A stretch of 64,000 nt of DNA, from contig NZ_CABPSL010000007.1 in the NCBI RefSeq assembly GCF_902459665.1, positions 62,001 through 126,000 on the forward strand. The letters are read 5' to 3'. Origin of the DNA: Pandoraea cepalis. Its GTDB lineage: Bacteria; Pseudomonadota; Gammaproteobacteria; Burkholderiales; Burkholderiaceae. The notes under the pieces were generated by a model. It did not search any database. It saw only the letters and a list, made by a program, of their open reading frames with translations, and had not been told where the DNA came from. Positions 31,227-41,589 of this stretch are shown here, one piece after another; the first letter of the stretch is position 1; the number at the start of each line of letters is the position of its first letter. The translations under genes and the position numbers were made by a program.

Positions 31227-32045
31227 GTGCCTATCCCGAATCCGGAAAATTTGCTCGAATTGCGCGACGTCAGCTTTGGTTATGGCGAACGATTGGTGCT
31301 TTCCGGGTTGAATATGCGGTTCCCCCGCGGCAAAGTCGTTGGGGTGATGGGGGGGTCCGGCTGCGGCAAGACGACCGTGCTGCGCCTGATCGGCGGGCTC
31401 GTCCATGCCAGCCGCGGCACCGTCGAATTCGACGGGACGGATGTCGCATCGCTCGACCACGCTGGCTGGTACCGCTTGCGGCGTCGCATGGGCATGTTGT
31501 TCCAGTTCGGTGCGCTCTTTACCGACATGACGGTGTTCGACAACGTGGCGTTTCCGCTGCGCGAACACACCCGGCTCGACGATGCGCTCATTCGCGACCT
31601 CGTGCTGATGAAGCTCAACGCCGTGGGCCTGCGCGGCGCACGCGACATGAAGCCGGCCGAGATTTCGGGCGGCATGGCGCGACGTGTGGCGCTGGCACGC
31701 ACGATGGCGCTGGACCCGGACCTCATCATGTACGACGAGCCGTTCACCGGGCTCGACCCGATCTCGTTGGGTATCACCGCGAATCTGATCCGCAAGCTCA
31801 ACGACGCGCTGGGCGCCACGTCCATTATTGTTTCGCATGATGTGACGGAGACCTTTGCCATCGCCGACTACATCTATTTCATTAGTGAAGGGCGCATCGG
31901 TGCCGAGGGGACGCCGGAGGCGCTGCGAGCCTCGAATGACCCGACGGTGCGCCAGTTCATCGATGCGCAACCGGACGGGCCCGTAAAATTTCAGTATCCC
32001 GCGCCGTCGCTTGCGGACGATTTTGGGATGGGAGCGCGTGCATGA
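31227..32045 (+). CDS. mlaF: Phospholipid transport ATP-binding protein MlaF
   Basis: ATPase (272 residues) of the MlaFEDB inner-membrane complex, which moves phospholipids between inner and outer membranes. Walker A is GGSGCGKTT, the signature is ISGGMARR and Walker B LIMYDEPFTGLDP, with the Q-loop in LFQFGALFTDM. The start is set at GTG 31227 (VPIPNPENLLELRDV); the frame is open upstream but homology begins here. No clear Shine-Dalgarno is visible. It overlaps mlaE by ATGA. Confidence 0.94.
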   Translation: MPIPNPENLLELRDVSFGYGERLVLSGLNMRFPRGKVVGVMGGSGCGKTTVLRLIGGLVHASRGTVEFDGTDVASLDHAGWYRLRRRMGMLFQFGALFTDMTVFDNVAFPLREHTRLDDALIRDLVLMKLNAVGLRGARDMKPAEISGGMARRVALARTMALDPDLIMYDEPFTGLDPISLGITANLIRKLNDALGATSIIVSHDVTETFAIADYIYFISEGRIGAEGTPEALRASNDPTVRQFIDAQPDGPVKFQYPAPSLADDFGMGARA

Positions 32046-32809
32046 TCACGACCCTCGGTAGTTTTGTTCGCGGTCACGTAGAGCGCCTGGGGTACGGTGC
32101 TCGAATGTTTTGGCGCGTGCTCGCGTCGAGCGGGGCGATGCTGCGCCGGCCGCGTCTGGTGACCGACCAGATTCATTTCGTCGGCAACTATTCGTTCGTC
32201 ATTATTGCGGTCTCGGGCCTGTTCGTCGGCTTCGTGCTGGGCCTGCAAGGCTATTACACGCTTAACCGGTACGGCTCGGAACAGGCGCTGGGTCTGCTTG
32301 TGGCGCTGTCGCTGGTGCGTGAGTTGGGGCCGGTGGTCACCGCACTGCTGTTCGCGGGACGCGCTGGAACCTCGCTCACCGCCGAAATCGGTTTGATGAA
32401 GGCAGGGGAGCAATTGACCGCCATGGAGATGATGGCGATCGATCCGATCGCGCGCGTGGTGGCCCCCCGCTTCTGGGCAGGCGTGATCGCCATGCCGATT
32501 CTCGCGGCCATCTTCTCGGCGGTGGGTGTGTTTGGCGGTTACCTGGTCGGCGTGAAGTTGATCGGCGTGGACCCCGGCGCGTTCTGGTCGCAGATGCAAG
32601 GCGGCGTAGACGTGTGGTCGGACGTCGCCAACGGCGTCATCAAAAGCGTAGTGTTCGGGATTGCCGTCACCTTTATCGCCCTGTACCAGGGATTCGAGGC
32701 GCAGCCGACGCCAGAGGGCGTGTCGCGTGCGACCACCCGTACGGTGGTGCAGGCGTCCCTCGCGGTACTCGGTCTCGACTTCCTGCTCACGGCCCTCATG
32801 TTCAGCTAA
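32042..32809 (+). CDS. mlaE: Phospholipid transport permease MlaE
   Basis: Integral membrane permease of 255 residues. It has the MlaE family run of helices, with the conserved VRELGPVVTALLFAGRAGTSLTAEIGLMK coupling segment near the centre and a C-terminal pair ending LLTALMFS. It forms the channel dimer to which MlaF, MlaD and MlaB bind. Translation is coupled to mlaF through a four-base overlap; mlaD follows after 49 bases. Confidence 0.95.
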   Translation: MITTLGSFVRGHVERLGYGARMFWRVLASSGAMLRRPRLVTDQIHFVGNYSFVIIAVSGLFVGFVLGLQGYYTLNRYGSEQALGLLVALSLVRELGPVVTALLFAGRAGTSLTAEIGLMKAGEQLTAMEMMAIDPIARVVAPRFWAGVIAMPILAAIFSAVGVFGGYLVGVKLIGVDPGAFWSQMQGGVDVWSDVANGVIKSVVFGIAVTFIALYQGFEAQPTPEGVSRATTRTVVQASLAVLGLDFLLTALMFS

Positions 32810-32858
32810 CGGGCCTGCGTGCCCGCCAAGACATAGATAGATTGCGCACACTGACACA

Positions 32859-33398
32859 ATGAAAAAACACCCCCTCGACTTCTGGGTTGGCCTGTTCGTC
32901 GTTCTCGGCTTCGCAGCGCTGCTGTTCCTCGCGCTCAAGGTGGGCAACATGAGTTCGCTGTCGTTCTCGAGTTCGTATCCGGTGACGGTGCGCTTCGACA
33001 ACATCGGCGGCCTCAAGCCGCGGGCGCCTGTCAAGAGCGCGGGCGTCGTGGTCGGACGCGTGGCGTCGATCAACTTCGACGACAAGCGGTACGTGGCCGA
33101 CGTGACGCTTAACATCGATTCGCAATATCACTTCCCGAAGGACTCGTCGGCGAAGATCCTGACGTCGGGGCTGCTCGGCGAGCAATACATCGGGCTCGAG
33201 GCGGGCGGCGACGATCAAATGCTCAAGGCCGGTGATACGATCACGCTCACGCAATCCGCAATCGTGCTGGAAAATCTGATCGGCCAGTTCCTGTATAACA
33301 AGGCGGCAGATGCCGGGGGCGCCCAACCGGGCGGGGCATCGACCGCACCCGCTGCTTTGCCGGCCTCAGGGGCGGCCACGGCAACCCAAGGAAAATAA
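32859..33398 (+). CDS. mlaD: Phospholipid transport substrate-binding protein MlaD
   Basis: MCE-domain protein of 179 residues anchored by one N-terminal helix (WVGLFVVLGFAALLFLAL). The MCE domain (about 37-145) shows VTVRFDNIGGLKPRAPVKSAGVVVGRV and ILTSGLLGEQYIGLE. It forms the periplasmic hexameric ring of the MlaFEDB complex. The C-terminus is Ala/Pro/Gly-rich and probably disordered. mlaA starts 4 bases after its stop. Confidence 0.95.
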   Translation: MKKHPLDFWVGLFVVLGFAALLFLALKVGNMSSLSFSSSYPVTVRFDNIGGLKPRAPVKSAGVVVGRVASINFDDKRYVADVTLNIDSQYHFPKDSSAKILTSGLLGEQYIGLEAGGDDQMLKAGDTITLTQSAIVLENLIGQFLYNKAADAGGAQPGGASTAPAALPASGAATATQGK

Positions 33399-33402
33399 AA
33401 AG

Positions 33403-34269
33403 ATGACCCGCTTCCGTACTTCGGCAGTGCTGGCCGCCGGCGCGATGGCGCTGGCAGGGTGCGCCACTGTCACGAATCCGAGTCCCGCCGACCCCATCGA
33501 AGGGTTCAACCGTTCGATGTACACGTTCAATGACACGCTCGACAAGACGGTCATGACGCCCGTGGCCAAGGGCTACCGCTTCGCCGTGCCGCAACCGGCG
33601 CGCGACATGGTCACGAACTTCTTCTCGAACGTGGGCGATGTGTACAACTTCGCCAACAACCTGCTGCAACTGGAAGTCACGGCTGCCGTGCAGGATCTGA
33701 TGCGCCTGACGATCAACACCTTCCTCGGTGTGGGCGGTCTGGTCGACTTCGCCACGCCGGCCGGCTTGCCCAAGCACAGCCAGGACTTCGGTGTGACGCT
33801 CGGCAAGTGGGGCCTGCCCGACGGCCCGTACCTCGTGCTGCCGGTGCTCGGCCCGAGCACGGTGCGCGACAGCGTCGGCATGGCTGGCAACATGTTCATC
33901 GACCCGACGTCGTATATCAATCCGACTTGGGTCAGCTACTCGATCTTCGGCGTTCGCATCGTGAATACGCGAGCGAACCTGCTCGACGCATCGAACCTTC
34001 TCGAAGCCGCCGCCCTCGATCCATACTCGTTCACGCGCGATGCTTATCTCGCACGACGCAAGTATTTGATCAATGGCGGGGCCGCGGGCAACGCGGCGTT
34101 GCCGAATTACGAAGAGGAAGACGGCGCCGGCGGCACGAACGCGCAGCCGATGCCTGCCTCAGGCGTTCAAGCCGAACCTGCCTCGGGCGTGAAAGCCGAA
34201 CCGGACGCGCCGCAAGGTTCGCCCGTACCGGGCAAGATCGTGCCGGGCGGATTGCCGTTCCGCCGGTGA
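33403..34269 (+). CDS. mlaA: Outer-membrane lipoprotein MlaA (VacJ)
   Basis: 288-residue lipoprotein with signal peptide and lipobox LAGC at about residues 18-21. The MlaA core begins DPIEGFNRSMYTFNDTLDK and includes GVGGLVDFATPAGLPKHSQDFG, GPYLVLPVLGPSTVRD and DPYSFTRDAYLARRKYL. It works with outer-membrane porins to remove phospholipids from the outer leaflet and pass them to MlaC. The last 55 residues are Pro/Glu/Ala-rich with a repeat (PASGVQAEPASGVKAEP). Unlike E. coli, where mlaA is separate, it sits inside the mla operon here, as in other Burkholderiales. Confidence 0.95.
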   Translation: MTRFRTSAVLAAGAMALAGCATVTNPSPADPIEGFNRSMYTFNDTLDKTVMTPVAKGYRFAVPQPARDMVTNFFSNVGDVYNFANNLLQLEVTAAVQDLMRLTINTFLGVGGLVDFATPAGLPKHSQDFGVTLGKWGLPDGPYLVLPVLGPSTVRDSVGMAGNMFIDPTSYINPTWVSYSIFGVRIVNTRANLLDASNLLEAAALDPYSFTRDAYLARRKYLINGGAAGNAALPNYEEEDGAGGTNAQPMPASGVQAEPASGVKAEPDAPQGSPVPGKIVPGGLPFRR

Positions 34270-34316
34270 TCGGCGCGAGTCGCCTGCCGCAAGGCATCGA
34301 TGCCTCCTGATGACAG

Positions 34317-34339
34317 GGCGCCCCGCCTTACGGGGCGCC
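34317..34339 (+). other. Stem-loop between mlaA and mlaC
   Basis: GGCGCCCCG (34317-34325) pairs perfectly with CGGGGCGCC (34331-34339) around CCTTA. There is no U run, so it is more likely an mRNA stability or partial termination element than a full terminator. It lies in the longest gap of the mla operon (188 bases). Confidence 0.55.
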
Positions 34340-34457
34340 GTTGGCAGGCCTGTCGGGCAACAGTTTGTTACACGACACTGCCGGTATTTCGCGAACTCCA
34401 GACACAACACGGGTATCCAATCCCGCAACACCTGTCACTCGAAAGAGGAAGTCCACA

Positions 34458-35078
34458 ATGAAGAAGTTTTGGCTCATTCCCGTCATGGCTTTGATGACGT
34501 ACACCGCCGCCGGCGCTGCCGTGGCCCAGGCGCAAGCGCCTGACGTTCTGGTCAAGCAGACCGTGAACGAAGTGATGGCCGCCGCCAAGTCCGATCCGAA
34601 CATCCAGAAGGGTGATCTGAACAGCATCACCAAGCTGGTCGAGCAGAAGATCTTGCCGCACGCCGACTTCGCGAAGACGACGCAGTTGGCGACTGGCGCC
34701 GCATGGCGCACCGCCACGCCGCAGCAACGGCAGCAGCTGACCGAGCAGTTCAAGACGCTGCTGCTGCGTACGTACGCGGGCGCCATCGCGCAGATTCGCG
34801 ACCAGCAGGTCAACTACAAGCCGTTCCGTGGTCAGCCGGGCGATACCGACGCCGTGGTCTATACCGATGTCCTCAACAACGGTCAGCAGATCGAGCTCGA
34901 CTATCGTCTGTACAAGTCGGCCAGCGGCGAATGGAAACTGTATGACCTGAACGTGCTGGGCGCCTGGCTCATCCAGACGTACCGCAATCAGTTTGCCGAG
35001 CAGGTGAACAAGTCGGGCGTCGACGGTCTGATTCAGTTCCTGACCCAGCGCAACCAGCAACTGGCCGGCGGCAAGTAA
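34458..35078 (+). CDS. mlaC: Periplasmic phospholipid-binding protein MlaC
   Basis: 206-residue soluble lipid carrier that shuttles phospholipids between MlaA and MlaFEDB. A Sec signal peptide ends at AVAQA (about residue 23-25). The Tol_Tol_Ttg2 domain shows VKQTVNEVMA, KLVEQKILPHADFAKTTQLATG, FKTLLLRTYAGAI and WKLYDLNVLGAWLIQTYRNQF. AGAGGAAG lies before the ATG at 34458. mlaB follows after 4 bases. Confidence 0.95.
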   Translation: MKKFWLIPVMALMTYTAAGAAVAQAQAPDVLVKQTVNEVMAAAKSDPNIQKGDLNSITKLVEQKILPHADFAKTTQLATGAAWRTATPQQRQQLTEQFKTLLLRTYAGAIAQIRDQQVNYKPFRGQPGDTDAVVYTDVLNNGQQIELDYRLYKSASGEWKLYDLNVLGAWLIQTYRNQFAEQVNKSGVDGLIQFLTQRNQQLAGGK

Positions 35079-35082
35079 GCGC

Positions 35083-35340
35083 ATGCTCGCGTTGCAGACC
35101 GACCTCACGCACGACACCGCCGGCGACGTCCTCGCGCAGGCCATCGATCGCATCGACGCGGGCGAGACCCAGATCGATTGCGCCGGGCTGAAGCAGTTCG
35201 ATTCGTCGGCGCTCGCCGTGTTGCTGGCCCTGCGCCGCCACGCGGTTCGGCGTGGTGCGACGTTGGCGTTCACTAACCTGCCAGCGGGGCTGGCCAGCCT
35301 TGCGCTGGTGTACGGCGTCGACCAGTTGCTCTCGATCTGA
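35083..35340 (+). CDS. mlaB: STAS-domain protein MlaB
   Basis: 85-residue cytoplasmic STAS protein that binds and stabilises MlaF in the MlaFEDB complex. The motif IDCAGLKQFDSSALAVLLALRRHA is the family pattern around the conserved serine (DSSALAVL), and VYGVDQLL ends the fold. Last gene of mlaFEDACB; a terminator follows 30 bases later. Confidence 0.92.
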   Translation: MLALQTDLTHDTAGDVLAQAIDRIDAGETQIDCAGLKQFDSSALAVLLALRRHAVRRGATLAFTNLPAGLASLALVYGVDQLLSI

Positions 35341-35370
35341 TTCGCCTGGCCGGATCGCCGTCCCGCAGGA

Positions 35371-35399
35371 AAGCGCCGTCTCGCAACGGCGCTTTTTTT
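35371..35399 (+). terminator. Rho-independent terminator of the mla operon
   Basis: A perfect 9-base-pair stem (35371-35379 with 35386-35394) with a 6-base loop leads into a run of seven T (35393-35399). Confidence 0.9.
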
Positions 35400-35534
35400 A
35401 TGGGCAATGCGGTGATGCCGGCCGAGCGCGACGCATACCCGGCCCGAAGGGCCTTGCGGGCGTCGCGCCCGTGATCGACGTTTCCCTTGGGGGGCACTGG
35501 ACAGGGCGTGAGCACGGCCGCCACCGGCTTCCTT

Positions 35535-35540
35535 TATAAT
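35535..35540 (+). promoter_or_regulatory. Candidate -10 box upstream of the YadGH-type transporter
   Basis: TATAAT within CTTTATAATC lies about 155 bases before the ATPase gene, downstream of the mla terminator. No good -35 hexamer is seen at 16-18 bases. The remaining bases between 35400 and 35693 show no gene. Confidence 0.35.
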
Positions 35541-35693
35541 CAGGGGTTTTCTGCCGACTTTTGGGCAGTTACCCTCATCCGGGCACCCACGCCGCCGATA
35601 TGGCTGCTGCCGCGATCCCAGCGGTTGCGCCCACGCGCGGGCGTGGCCGGAGAATCTATATGGCGCGCTCGCCAAGGCGGGTGCGTGCAGTCC

Positions 35694-36616
<923 letters not shown>

Positions 36617-36620
<4 letters not shown>

Positions 36621-37384
36621 TCGGGGCATGGGTCGGATTCCGCACGCTGTTCTACAAGGAAGTGTTGCGTTTCTGGAAGGTCAGCTTCCAGACCGTGGCC
36701 GCGCCGGTGCTCACCGCGCTGCTGTACCTGATGATCTTCGGCCACGTGCTCGAAGACCGCGTGAAGGTCTATGACCAGATCACGTACACATCTTTCCTCG
36801 TGCCGGGCCTGGTGATGATGAGCGTGTTGCAGAACGCGTTCGCGAACAGCTCGTCGTCGCTGATCCAGTCCAAGATCACGGGCAACCTCGTGTTCGTGCT
36901 GTTGCCGCCGCTGTCGCATTGGGAGATGTACGGCGCGTACGTGCTCGCCGCGGTCGTGCGTGGGTTGTGCGTGGGCGCAGGCGTCTTCGCGGTGACGGTC
37001 ACGTTCACGCATCTGACGTTCGCCGCGCCGCTGTGGATCATCGGCTTCGCGTTCCTTGGGGCGGCGATTCTCGGCACGTTGGGTCTGATCGCGGGCATTT
37101 GGGCGGAGAAGTTCGACCAACTCGCGGCGTTCCAGAACTTCCTGATCATGCCGGCAACGTTCCTGGCGGGCGTGTTTTACTCGATTCACTCGCTGCCGCC
37201 GCTGTGGCAGGCTGTCTCGCACTTCAACCCGTTCTTCTACATGATCGACGGGTTCCGTTACGGCTTCTTCGGTGTGTCCGACGTTGCCCCGCAGACCAGC
37301 CTTGCCGTTGTGGGTGCGACTTTTCTGATACTCGCAACCGTCGCGCTGACTTTGCTGCGCCGTGGTTATAAATTGCGTCACTGA
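36617..37384 (+). CDS. ABC-2 type permease (YadH-like)
   Basis: 255-residue inner-membrane permease with six predicted helices (near residues 25-45, 60-80, 108-130, 138-160, 170-190 and 228-248). The family signature region GIWAEKFDQLAAFQNFLIMPATFLAGVFYS lies before the last helix. Partner of the adjacent ATPase. The substrate cannot be read from sequence; export of a lipid or glycan is typical for ABC-2 systems. Confidence 0.9.
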
Positions 37385-37402
37385 ACTTCTCTAGGATCGG
37401 CC

Positions 37403-37642
37403 ATGCTGCCTACCCCCGAACAAATCAAACAGTACATTGAAGCCGGTCTGGCTTGCGAGCACGTGGCCGTCGAAGGCGATGGTCAGCACTTCTACGCGAC
37501 CATCGTGAGCGAGCAGTTCGACGGCAAGCGTCTCATCGCCCGCCATCAACTCGTGTACGCCGCGCTAGGCGATCGCATGAAGGCGGAAATTCACGCGTTG
37601 TCCATGAAGACCCTCACGCCTGCGGAGTATCGGGCGCAATGA
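37403..37642 (+). CDS. ibaG: BolA family protein IbaG
   Basis: 79-residue BolA-type protein. The fold is seen in the conserved [35 protein letters not shown] segment, and the histidine pair needed for a shared 2Fe-2S cluster with monothiol glutaredoxin is present. IbaG genes usually lie directly upstream of murA, as here, where the stop and the murA ATG overlap. It is thought to act in iron-sulfur trafficking and acid stress. Confidence 0.93.
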   Translation: MLPTPEQIKQYIEAGLACEHVAVEGDGQHFYATIVSEQFDGKRLIARHQLVYAALGDRMKAEIHALSMKTLTPAEYRAQ

Positions 37643-38979
37643 GGATTACGCAAGAAAGCGCCGGCGTCGCCGGCAACGGCGAGACCGCCACCGGCGAGCG
37701 CATGGCCGCAGACCACCTGGTGATCGAGGGCGGCGAGCGGCTGGCGGGAGAGATTACCGTATCGGGCGCCAAGAACGCGGCGCTGCCGATCCTGTGTGCG
37801 TGCCTGCTGACGGCCGAGCCGGTGGTGCTCGGCAACGTGCCCGATCTGCACGACGTGCGCACCATGCTGACGCTGCTCGCACGCATGGGCGTGAAGGTCG
37901 AGCGTCACGGCGAATCAGTGACGCTCGATGCGTCGCAGATCACCGAGCCGGCGGCCCCCTATGAGCTCGTAAAGACCATGCGCGCGTCGATTCTCGTGCT
38001 CGGCCCCCTGCTGGCGCGTTGCGGCGAGGCGCGCGTGTCGCTGCCCGGCGGGTGTGCGATCGGGGCGCGACCTGTCGATCAGCACATCAAGGGCCTGCAG
38101 AAGATGGGCGCCGAAATCACGCTGACGCACGGCGACATCGTCGCCAAAGCAACGCGTCTGCGTGGCGAGACGCTTGTGACCGACATGATCACCGTCACGG
38201 GCACCGAAAACCTGCTCATGGCGGCCACGCTGGCCGACGGCGTTACGGTGCTGGCCAATGCCGCCCGCGAACCCGAAGTGACGGACCTGGCCGAGCTGCT
38301 CGTGAAGATGGGTGCGAAGATCGACGGCATCGGCACTGATCGTCTGGTCGTGACGGGCGTGCCGCGCCTGTCCGGCGCGACACACGATGTTGTGCCCGAT
38401 CGGATCGAAGCCGGCACGTTCCTGTGCGCGGCGGTGGCGACGCGTGGCGATATCACGCTGCATCGCGTTGTGCCGGGTACCCTCGACGCGGTGATCGAGA
38501 AGTTGCGCGAAACCGGCGCGAACGTGACGGCCGGCGCGGATTGGCTGCGCGTGACGATGGATCGGCGCGCGCGGGCGGTCAGTTTCCGAACGTCGGAATA
38601 TCCGGCGTTCCCGACCGATATGCAGGCCCAGTTCATGGCGTTGAATTGCGTTGCCGAAGGGGCATCGCAGGTCGTCGAAACGATCTTCGAGAACCGGTTC
38701 ATGCACGTGCAGGAGTTGACGCGTCTGGGCGCGAACATCGGCATCGACGGCAACACGGCGCGGATTTCCGGCGTGAATCGCCTGTCGGGTGCGCATGTGA
38801 TGGCGACCGACCTGCGCGCTTCCGCCAGCCTGATCGTCGCGGGTCTGACGGCCGAGGGCCGCACGCTCGTCGACCGTATTCACCACCTCGATCGCGGCTA
38901 TCATCGCATCGAGGCCAAGTTGTGCGCCGTGGGCGCGCAAATCCGGCGCGTCGAAGCGCGCCAGGGAGACATTGCATGA
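37639..38979 (+). CDS. murA: UDP-N-acetylglucosamine 1-carboxyvinyltransferase
   Basis: First committed enzyme of peptidoglycan synthesis, adding enolpyruvate from PEP to UDP-GlcNAc. The 446-residue protein has the EPSP-synthase fold with [14 protein letters not shown] near the start, the catalytic cysteine (target of fosfomycin) in [16 protein letters not shown], and MQAQFMAL. The N-terminus carries about 22 extra residues before [10 protein letters not shown]; the in-frame ATG at 37702 would remove most of them, but the first start overlaps ibaG and fits coupling. It overlaps hisG by four bases. Confidence 0.95.
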   Translation: MRITQESAGVAGNGETATGERMAADHLVIEGGERLAGEITVSGAKNAALPILCACLLTAEPVVLGNVPDLHDVRTMLTLLARMGVKVERHGESVTLDASQITEPAAPYELVKTMRASILVLGPLLARCGEARVSLPGGCAIGARPVDQHIKGLQKMGAEITLTHGDIVAKATRLRGETLVTDMITVTGTENLLMAATLADGVTVLANAAREPEVTDLAELLVKMGAKIDGIGTDRLVVTGVPRLSGATHDVVPDRIEAGTFLCAAVATRGDITLHRVVPGTLDAVIEKLRETGANVTAGADWLRVTMDRRARAVSFRTSEYPAFPTDMQAQFMALNCVAEGASQVVETIFENRFMHVQELTRLGANIGIDGNTARISGVNRLSGAHVMATDLRASASLIVAGLTAEGRTLVDRIHHLDRGYHRIEAKLCAVGAQIRRVEARQGDIA

Positions 38980-39656
38980 GTTCCGCCAAGCCCGCCCAGC
39001 CGCTCGCTCAACCGCTGACGCTGGCGCTCTCGAAAGGGCGTATCTTTACGGAGACGCTGCCGTTGCTGGCGGCCGCCGGTATCGAAGTCACGGAAGACCC
39101 CGAGACCTCCCGCAAGCTGATTCTGCCGACGACGGATCCGAACCTGCAGGTCATCATCGTGCGCGCGACCGACGTGCCGACCTATGTGCAATATGGTGCC
39201 GCCGACTTCGGCGTGGCCGGCAAGGACGTGCTCATCGAACACGGCGGCGGCGGTCTGTATCAGCCAATCGATTTGAACATTGCGCGTTGCCGCATGTCTG
39301 TTGCTGTACCGAAGGGCTTCGATTACGCGAATGCCGTACGTCAAGGGGCACGTTTGCGCGTGGCGACCAAGTACGTGCAAACGGCGCGCGAGCACTTCGC
39401 GGCCAAGGGCGTGCACGTCGACCTGATCAAGCTGTACGGCTCGATGGAGCTGGGCCCGCTCGTGGGTCTGGCCGACGCGATTGTCGATCTGGTGAGCACG
39501 GGCGGCACGCTGCGGGCCAACAATCTGGTGGAAGTGGAAGAGATCATGGAGATCTCCTCCCGCCTCGTGATCAATCAGGCTGCACTCAAGTTGAAGCGCG
39601 AGTCGTTGCAGCCTATTCTGGATGCCTTCGAGCGGGCGTCCCGGCAAACAGCATGA
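38976..39656 (+). CDS. hisG: ATP phosphoribosyltransferase, short catalytic form
   Basis: First enzyme of histidine synthesis, 226 residues. This is the short type lacking the C-terminal regulatory ACT-like domain, which requires HisZ as partner for activity and feedback control; hisZ is not in this window. Motifs include [32 protein letters not shown] and the PRPP loop [18 protein letters not shown] overlaps tie it to murA before and hisD after, so it begins a tightly coupled operon. Confidence 0.96.
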   Translation: MSSAKPAQPLAQPLTLALSKGRIFTETLPLLAAAGIEVTEDPETSRKLILPTTDPNLQVIIVRATDVPTYVQYGAADFGVAGKDVLIEHGGGGLYQPIDLNIARCRMSVAVPKGFDYANAVRQGARLRVATKYVQTAREHFAAKGVHVDLIKLYGSMELGPLVGLADAIVDLVSTGGTLRANNLVEVEEIMEISSRLVINQAALKLKRESLQPILDAFERASRQTA

Positions 39657-40975
39657 AACTCGATATTCGCAAACTCGATTCCTCCGCCGAAGGCTTCGCG
39701 GCGCAGCTTCGCGATGTCCTGGCGTTCGAGGCGAGCGAAGACGCCGCCATCGATCGTGCGGCGGCCGACATTCTCGCCGACGTGAAGGCGCGCGGCGATG
39801 TGGCCGTCATCGAATACACCAACAAGTTCGACCGCTTGAGCGCGACGGACATGACGGCGCTGGAGCTGCCCGCCGAAGCGCTGGCGGCTGCGCTCGAGAG
39901 CCTTGAGCCGAAGCGTCGCGCGGCGCTCGAGGCCGCAGCGGCCCGCGTGCGCGCCTATCACGAGAAGCAGCGCATCGAGTGCGGCAGTCATAGCTGGCAA
40001 TACACCGAGCCGGACGGCACGATGCTGGGCCAGAAGGTCACGCCGCTCGATCGGGTGGGCATCTATGTGCCGGGCGGCAAGGCGGCTTATCCGTCGTCGG
40101 TGCTGATGAACGCCATTCCGGCGCGTGTGGCGGGGGTGAAAGAGATCGTCATGGTGGTGCCCACGCCGGATGGCGTGCAGAACCCGCTGGTGCTCGCCGC
40201 CGCGCAAATCGCCGGGGTGGACCGCGTGTTCACCATCGGCGGCGCACAGGCGGTCGCCGCGCTGGCCTATGGCACCGCCACGGTGCCGGCCGTCGACAAG
40301 ATCGTCGGGCCGGGCAACGCGTTCGTGGCTGCCGCCAAGCGCCGCGTGTTCGGCACGGTCGGGATCGACATGATTGCCGGGCCGTCAGAGATTCTTGTCA
40401 TTTGCGACGGCACGACCGATCCCGACTGGGTCGCGATGGACTTGTTCTCGCAGGCGGAACACGACGAACTCGCGCAGTCGATCCTGTTGTGCCCGGACGC
40501 CGCGTATCTCGCGCGCGTGCACGCTTCGCTGGAGCGCCAGATCGACGAGATGCCGCGCCGCGAAGTGATTGCCGCCTCGTTGCGAGGCCGCGGCGCACTG
40601 ATCAAGGTGCGCGACATGGCCGAAGCGTGCGAGATCGTCAACGTGATCGCGCCGGAGCACCTCGAAATCTCCACCGAAACCCCGCAGCAGTGGGGCGACA
40701 AGATTCGCCACGCCGGCGCGATCTTCCTCGGCAAGTTCACGAGCGAGAGCCTGGGCGATTACTGCGCCGGTCCCAACCATGTGCTGCCGACGTCGCGCAC
40801 GGCGCGGTTCTCGTCGCCGCTGGGCGTGTACGACTTCATCAAGCGTTCGAGCCTGATCGAAGTGAGCGAGGGCGGTGCCCGCATGCTTGGCGAGATCGCC
40901 GCGGAATTGGCTTACGGCGAAGGCCTGCAGGCGCACGCGCGCAGCGCCGAATACCGTCTGCACCGCGAGTCCTGA
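39653..40975 (+). CDS. hisD: Histidinol dehydrogenase
   Basis: Zinc enzyme (440 residues) performing the last two NAD-dependent oxidations from histidinol to histidine. Visible are the NAD loop [33 protein letters not shown], the [13 protein letters not shown] signature, the active-site [10 protein letters not shown] and the C-terminal [10 protein letters not shown] histidine segment. The start overlaps hisG (ATGA). One base separates its stop from the next ORF. Confidence 0.96.
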   Translation: MKLDIRKLDSSAEGFAAQLRDVLAFEASEDAAIDRAAADILADVKARGDVAVIEYTNKFDRLSATDMTALELPAEALAAALESLEPKRRAALEAAAARVRAYHEKQRIECGSHSWQYTEPDGTMLGQKVTPLDRVGIYVPGGKAAYPSSVLMNAIPARVAGVKEIVMVVPTPDGVQNPLVLAAAQIAGVDRVFTIGGAQAVAALAYGTATVPAVDKIVGPGNAFVAAAKRRVFGTVGIDMIAGPSEILVICDGTTDPDWVAMDLFSQAEHDELAQSILLCPDAAYLARVHASLERQIDEMPRREVIAASLRGRGALIKVRDMAEACEIVNVIAPEHLEISTETPQQWGDKIRHAGAIFLGKFTSESLGDYCAGPNHVLPTSRTARFSSPLGVYDFIKRSSLIEVSEGGARMLGEIAAELAYGEGLQAHARSAEYRLHRES

Positions 40976-40976
40976 C

Positions 40977-41540
40977 ATGCGCGACGACGCCCTGCGGCCC
41001 GCGTATTGTCCAACGACGTCGGCCACCGCTCGGCGTCGGCCCCGTGCCAGCGCCCTGTCCCCGGGGTCGTTGTCGTGGCCGCTGCCGGCCCGCTTCGCGC
41101 GCGCTGTGCGCAGAGTGGCTGTCGTGTGCGCCCTCGCGGCTGCCAGCAGTCCCTCGGCCTACGCCGCCGGTCAGTATTGCCAGCACGCCACCTTCGAGGG
41201 CACGTCGGTCGAGCGTATGACCGTGTGCGTGAGCCGTCAGGCGTTCGACAACGATATTTACGTGTTGCGGCTCGGCGGCAAGACCGCGCTGCGCGGCACG
41301 GACGACGAAGTGGCCCACGGCGTGTTCGGCCGCGTTGGCAACCGCCTGGTCGCCATGCGTTGCGAGGCGGATGCCGCGCACGCGCACGTGAGCCCGGCGG
41401 TGGCGCAGGCGCTGTCCTGGCAGACCGGCGTGCGGTTGCAGCGCATTACCGATGCGCTCGGCAGTGTGGAAACCGGTCGACGCTGCGTCGTCAAGATCGA
41501 CGGCGCCGACGCCGGACGGCTGACGTTCGCCTTCAACTGA
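40977..41540 (+). CDS. Unknown secreted or periplasmic protein in the his operon
   Basis: I do not recognise this protein. It has 187 residues: an Arg/Ser/Pro-rich first 45, then a signal-like hydrophobic stretch ([18 protein letters not shown]) with a likely signal peptidase site before [11 protein letters not shown]. The mature part of about 120 residues has four cysteines (QYC, TVC, MRC, RRC), enough for two disulfides, and a beta-rich look. The unusually long N-region suggests the real start may be further in, but no internal ATG precedes the hydrophobic segment. It begins one base after hisD and lies before hisC, so it is co-transcribed with histidine genes without an obvious link to that pathway. 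Confidence 0.7.
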   Translation: MRDDALRPAYCPTTSATARRRPRASALSPGSLSWPLPARFARAVRRVAVVCALAAASSPSAYAAGQYCQHATFEGTSVERMTVCVSRQAFDNDIYVLRLGGKTALRGTDDEVAHGVFGRVGNRLVAMRCEADAAHAHVSPAVAQALSWQTGVRLQRITDALGSVETGRRCVVKIDGADAGRLTFAFN

Positions 41541-41589
41541 TCCTTTATCAATGATTCCGCGCGATGTCGCGCAATCCTCCTCTACTGCC

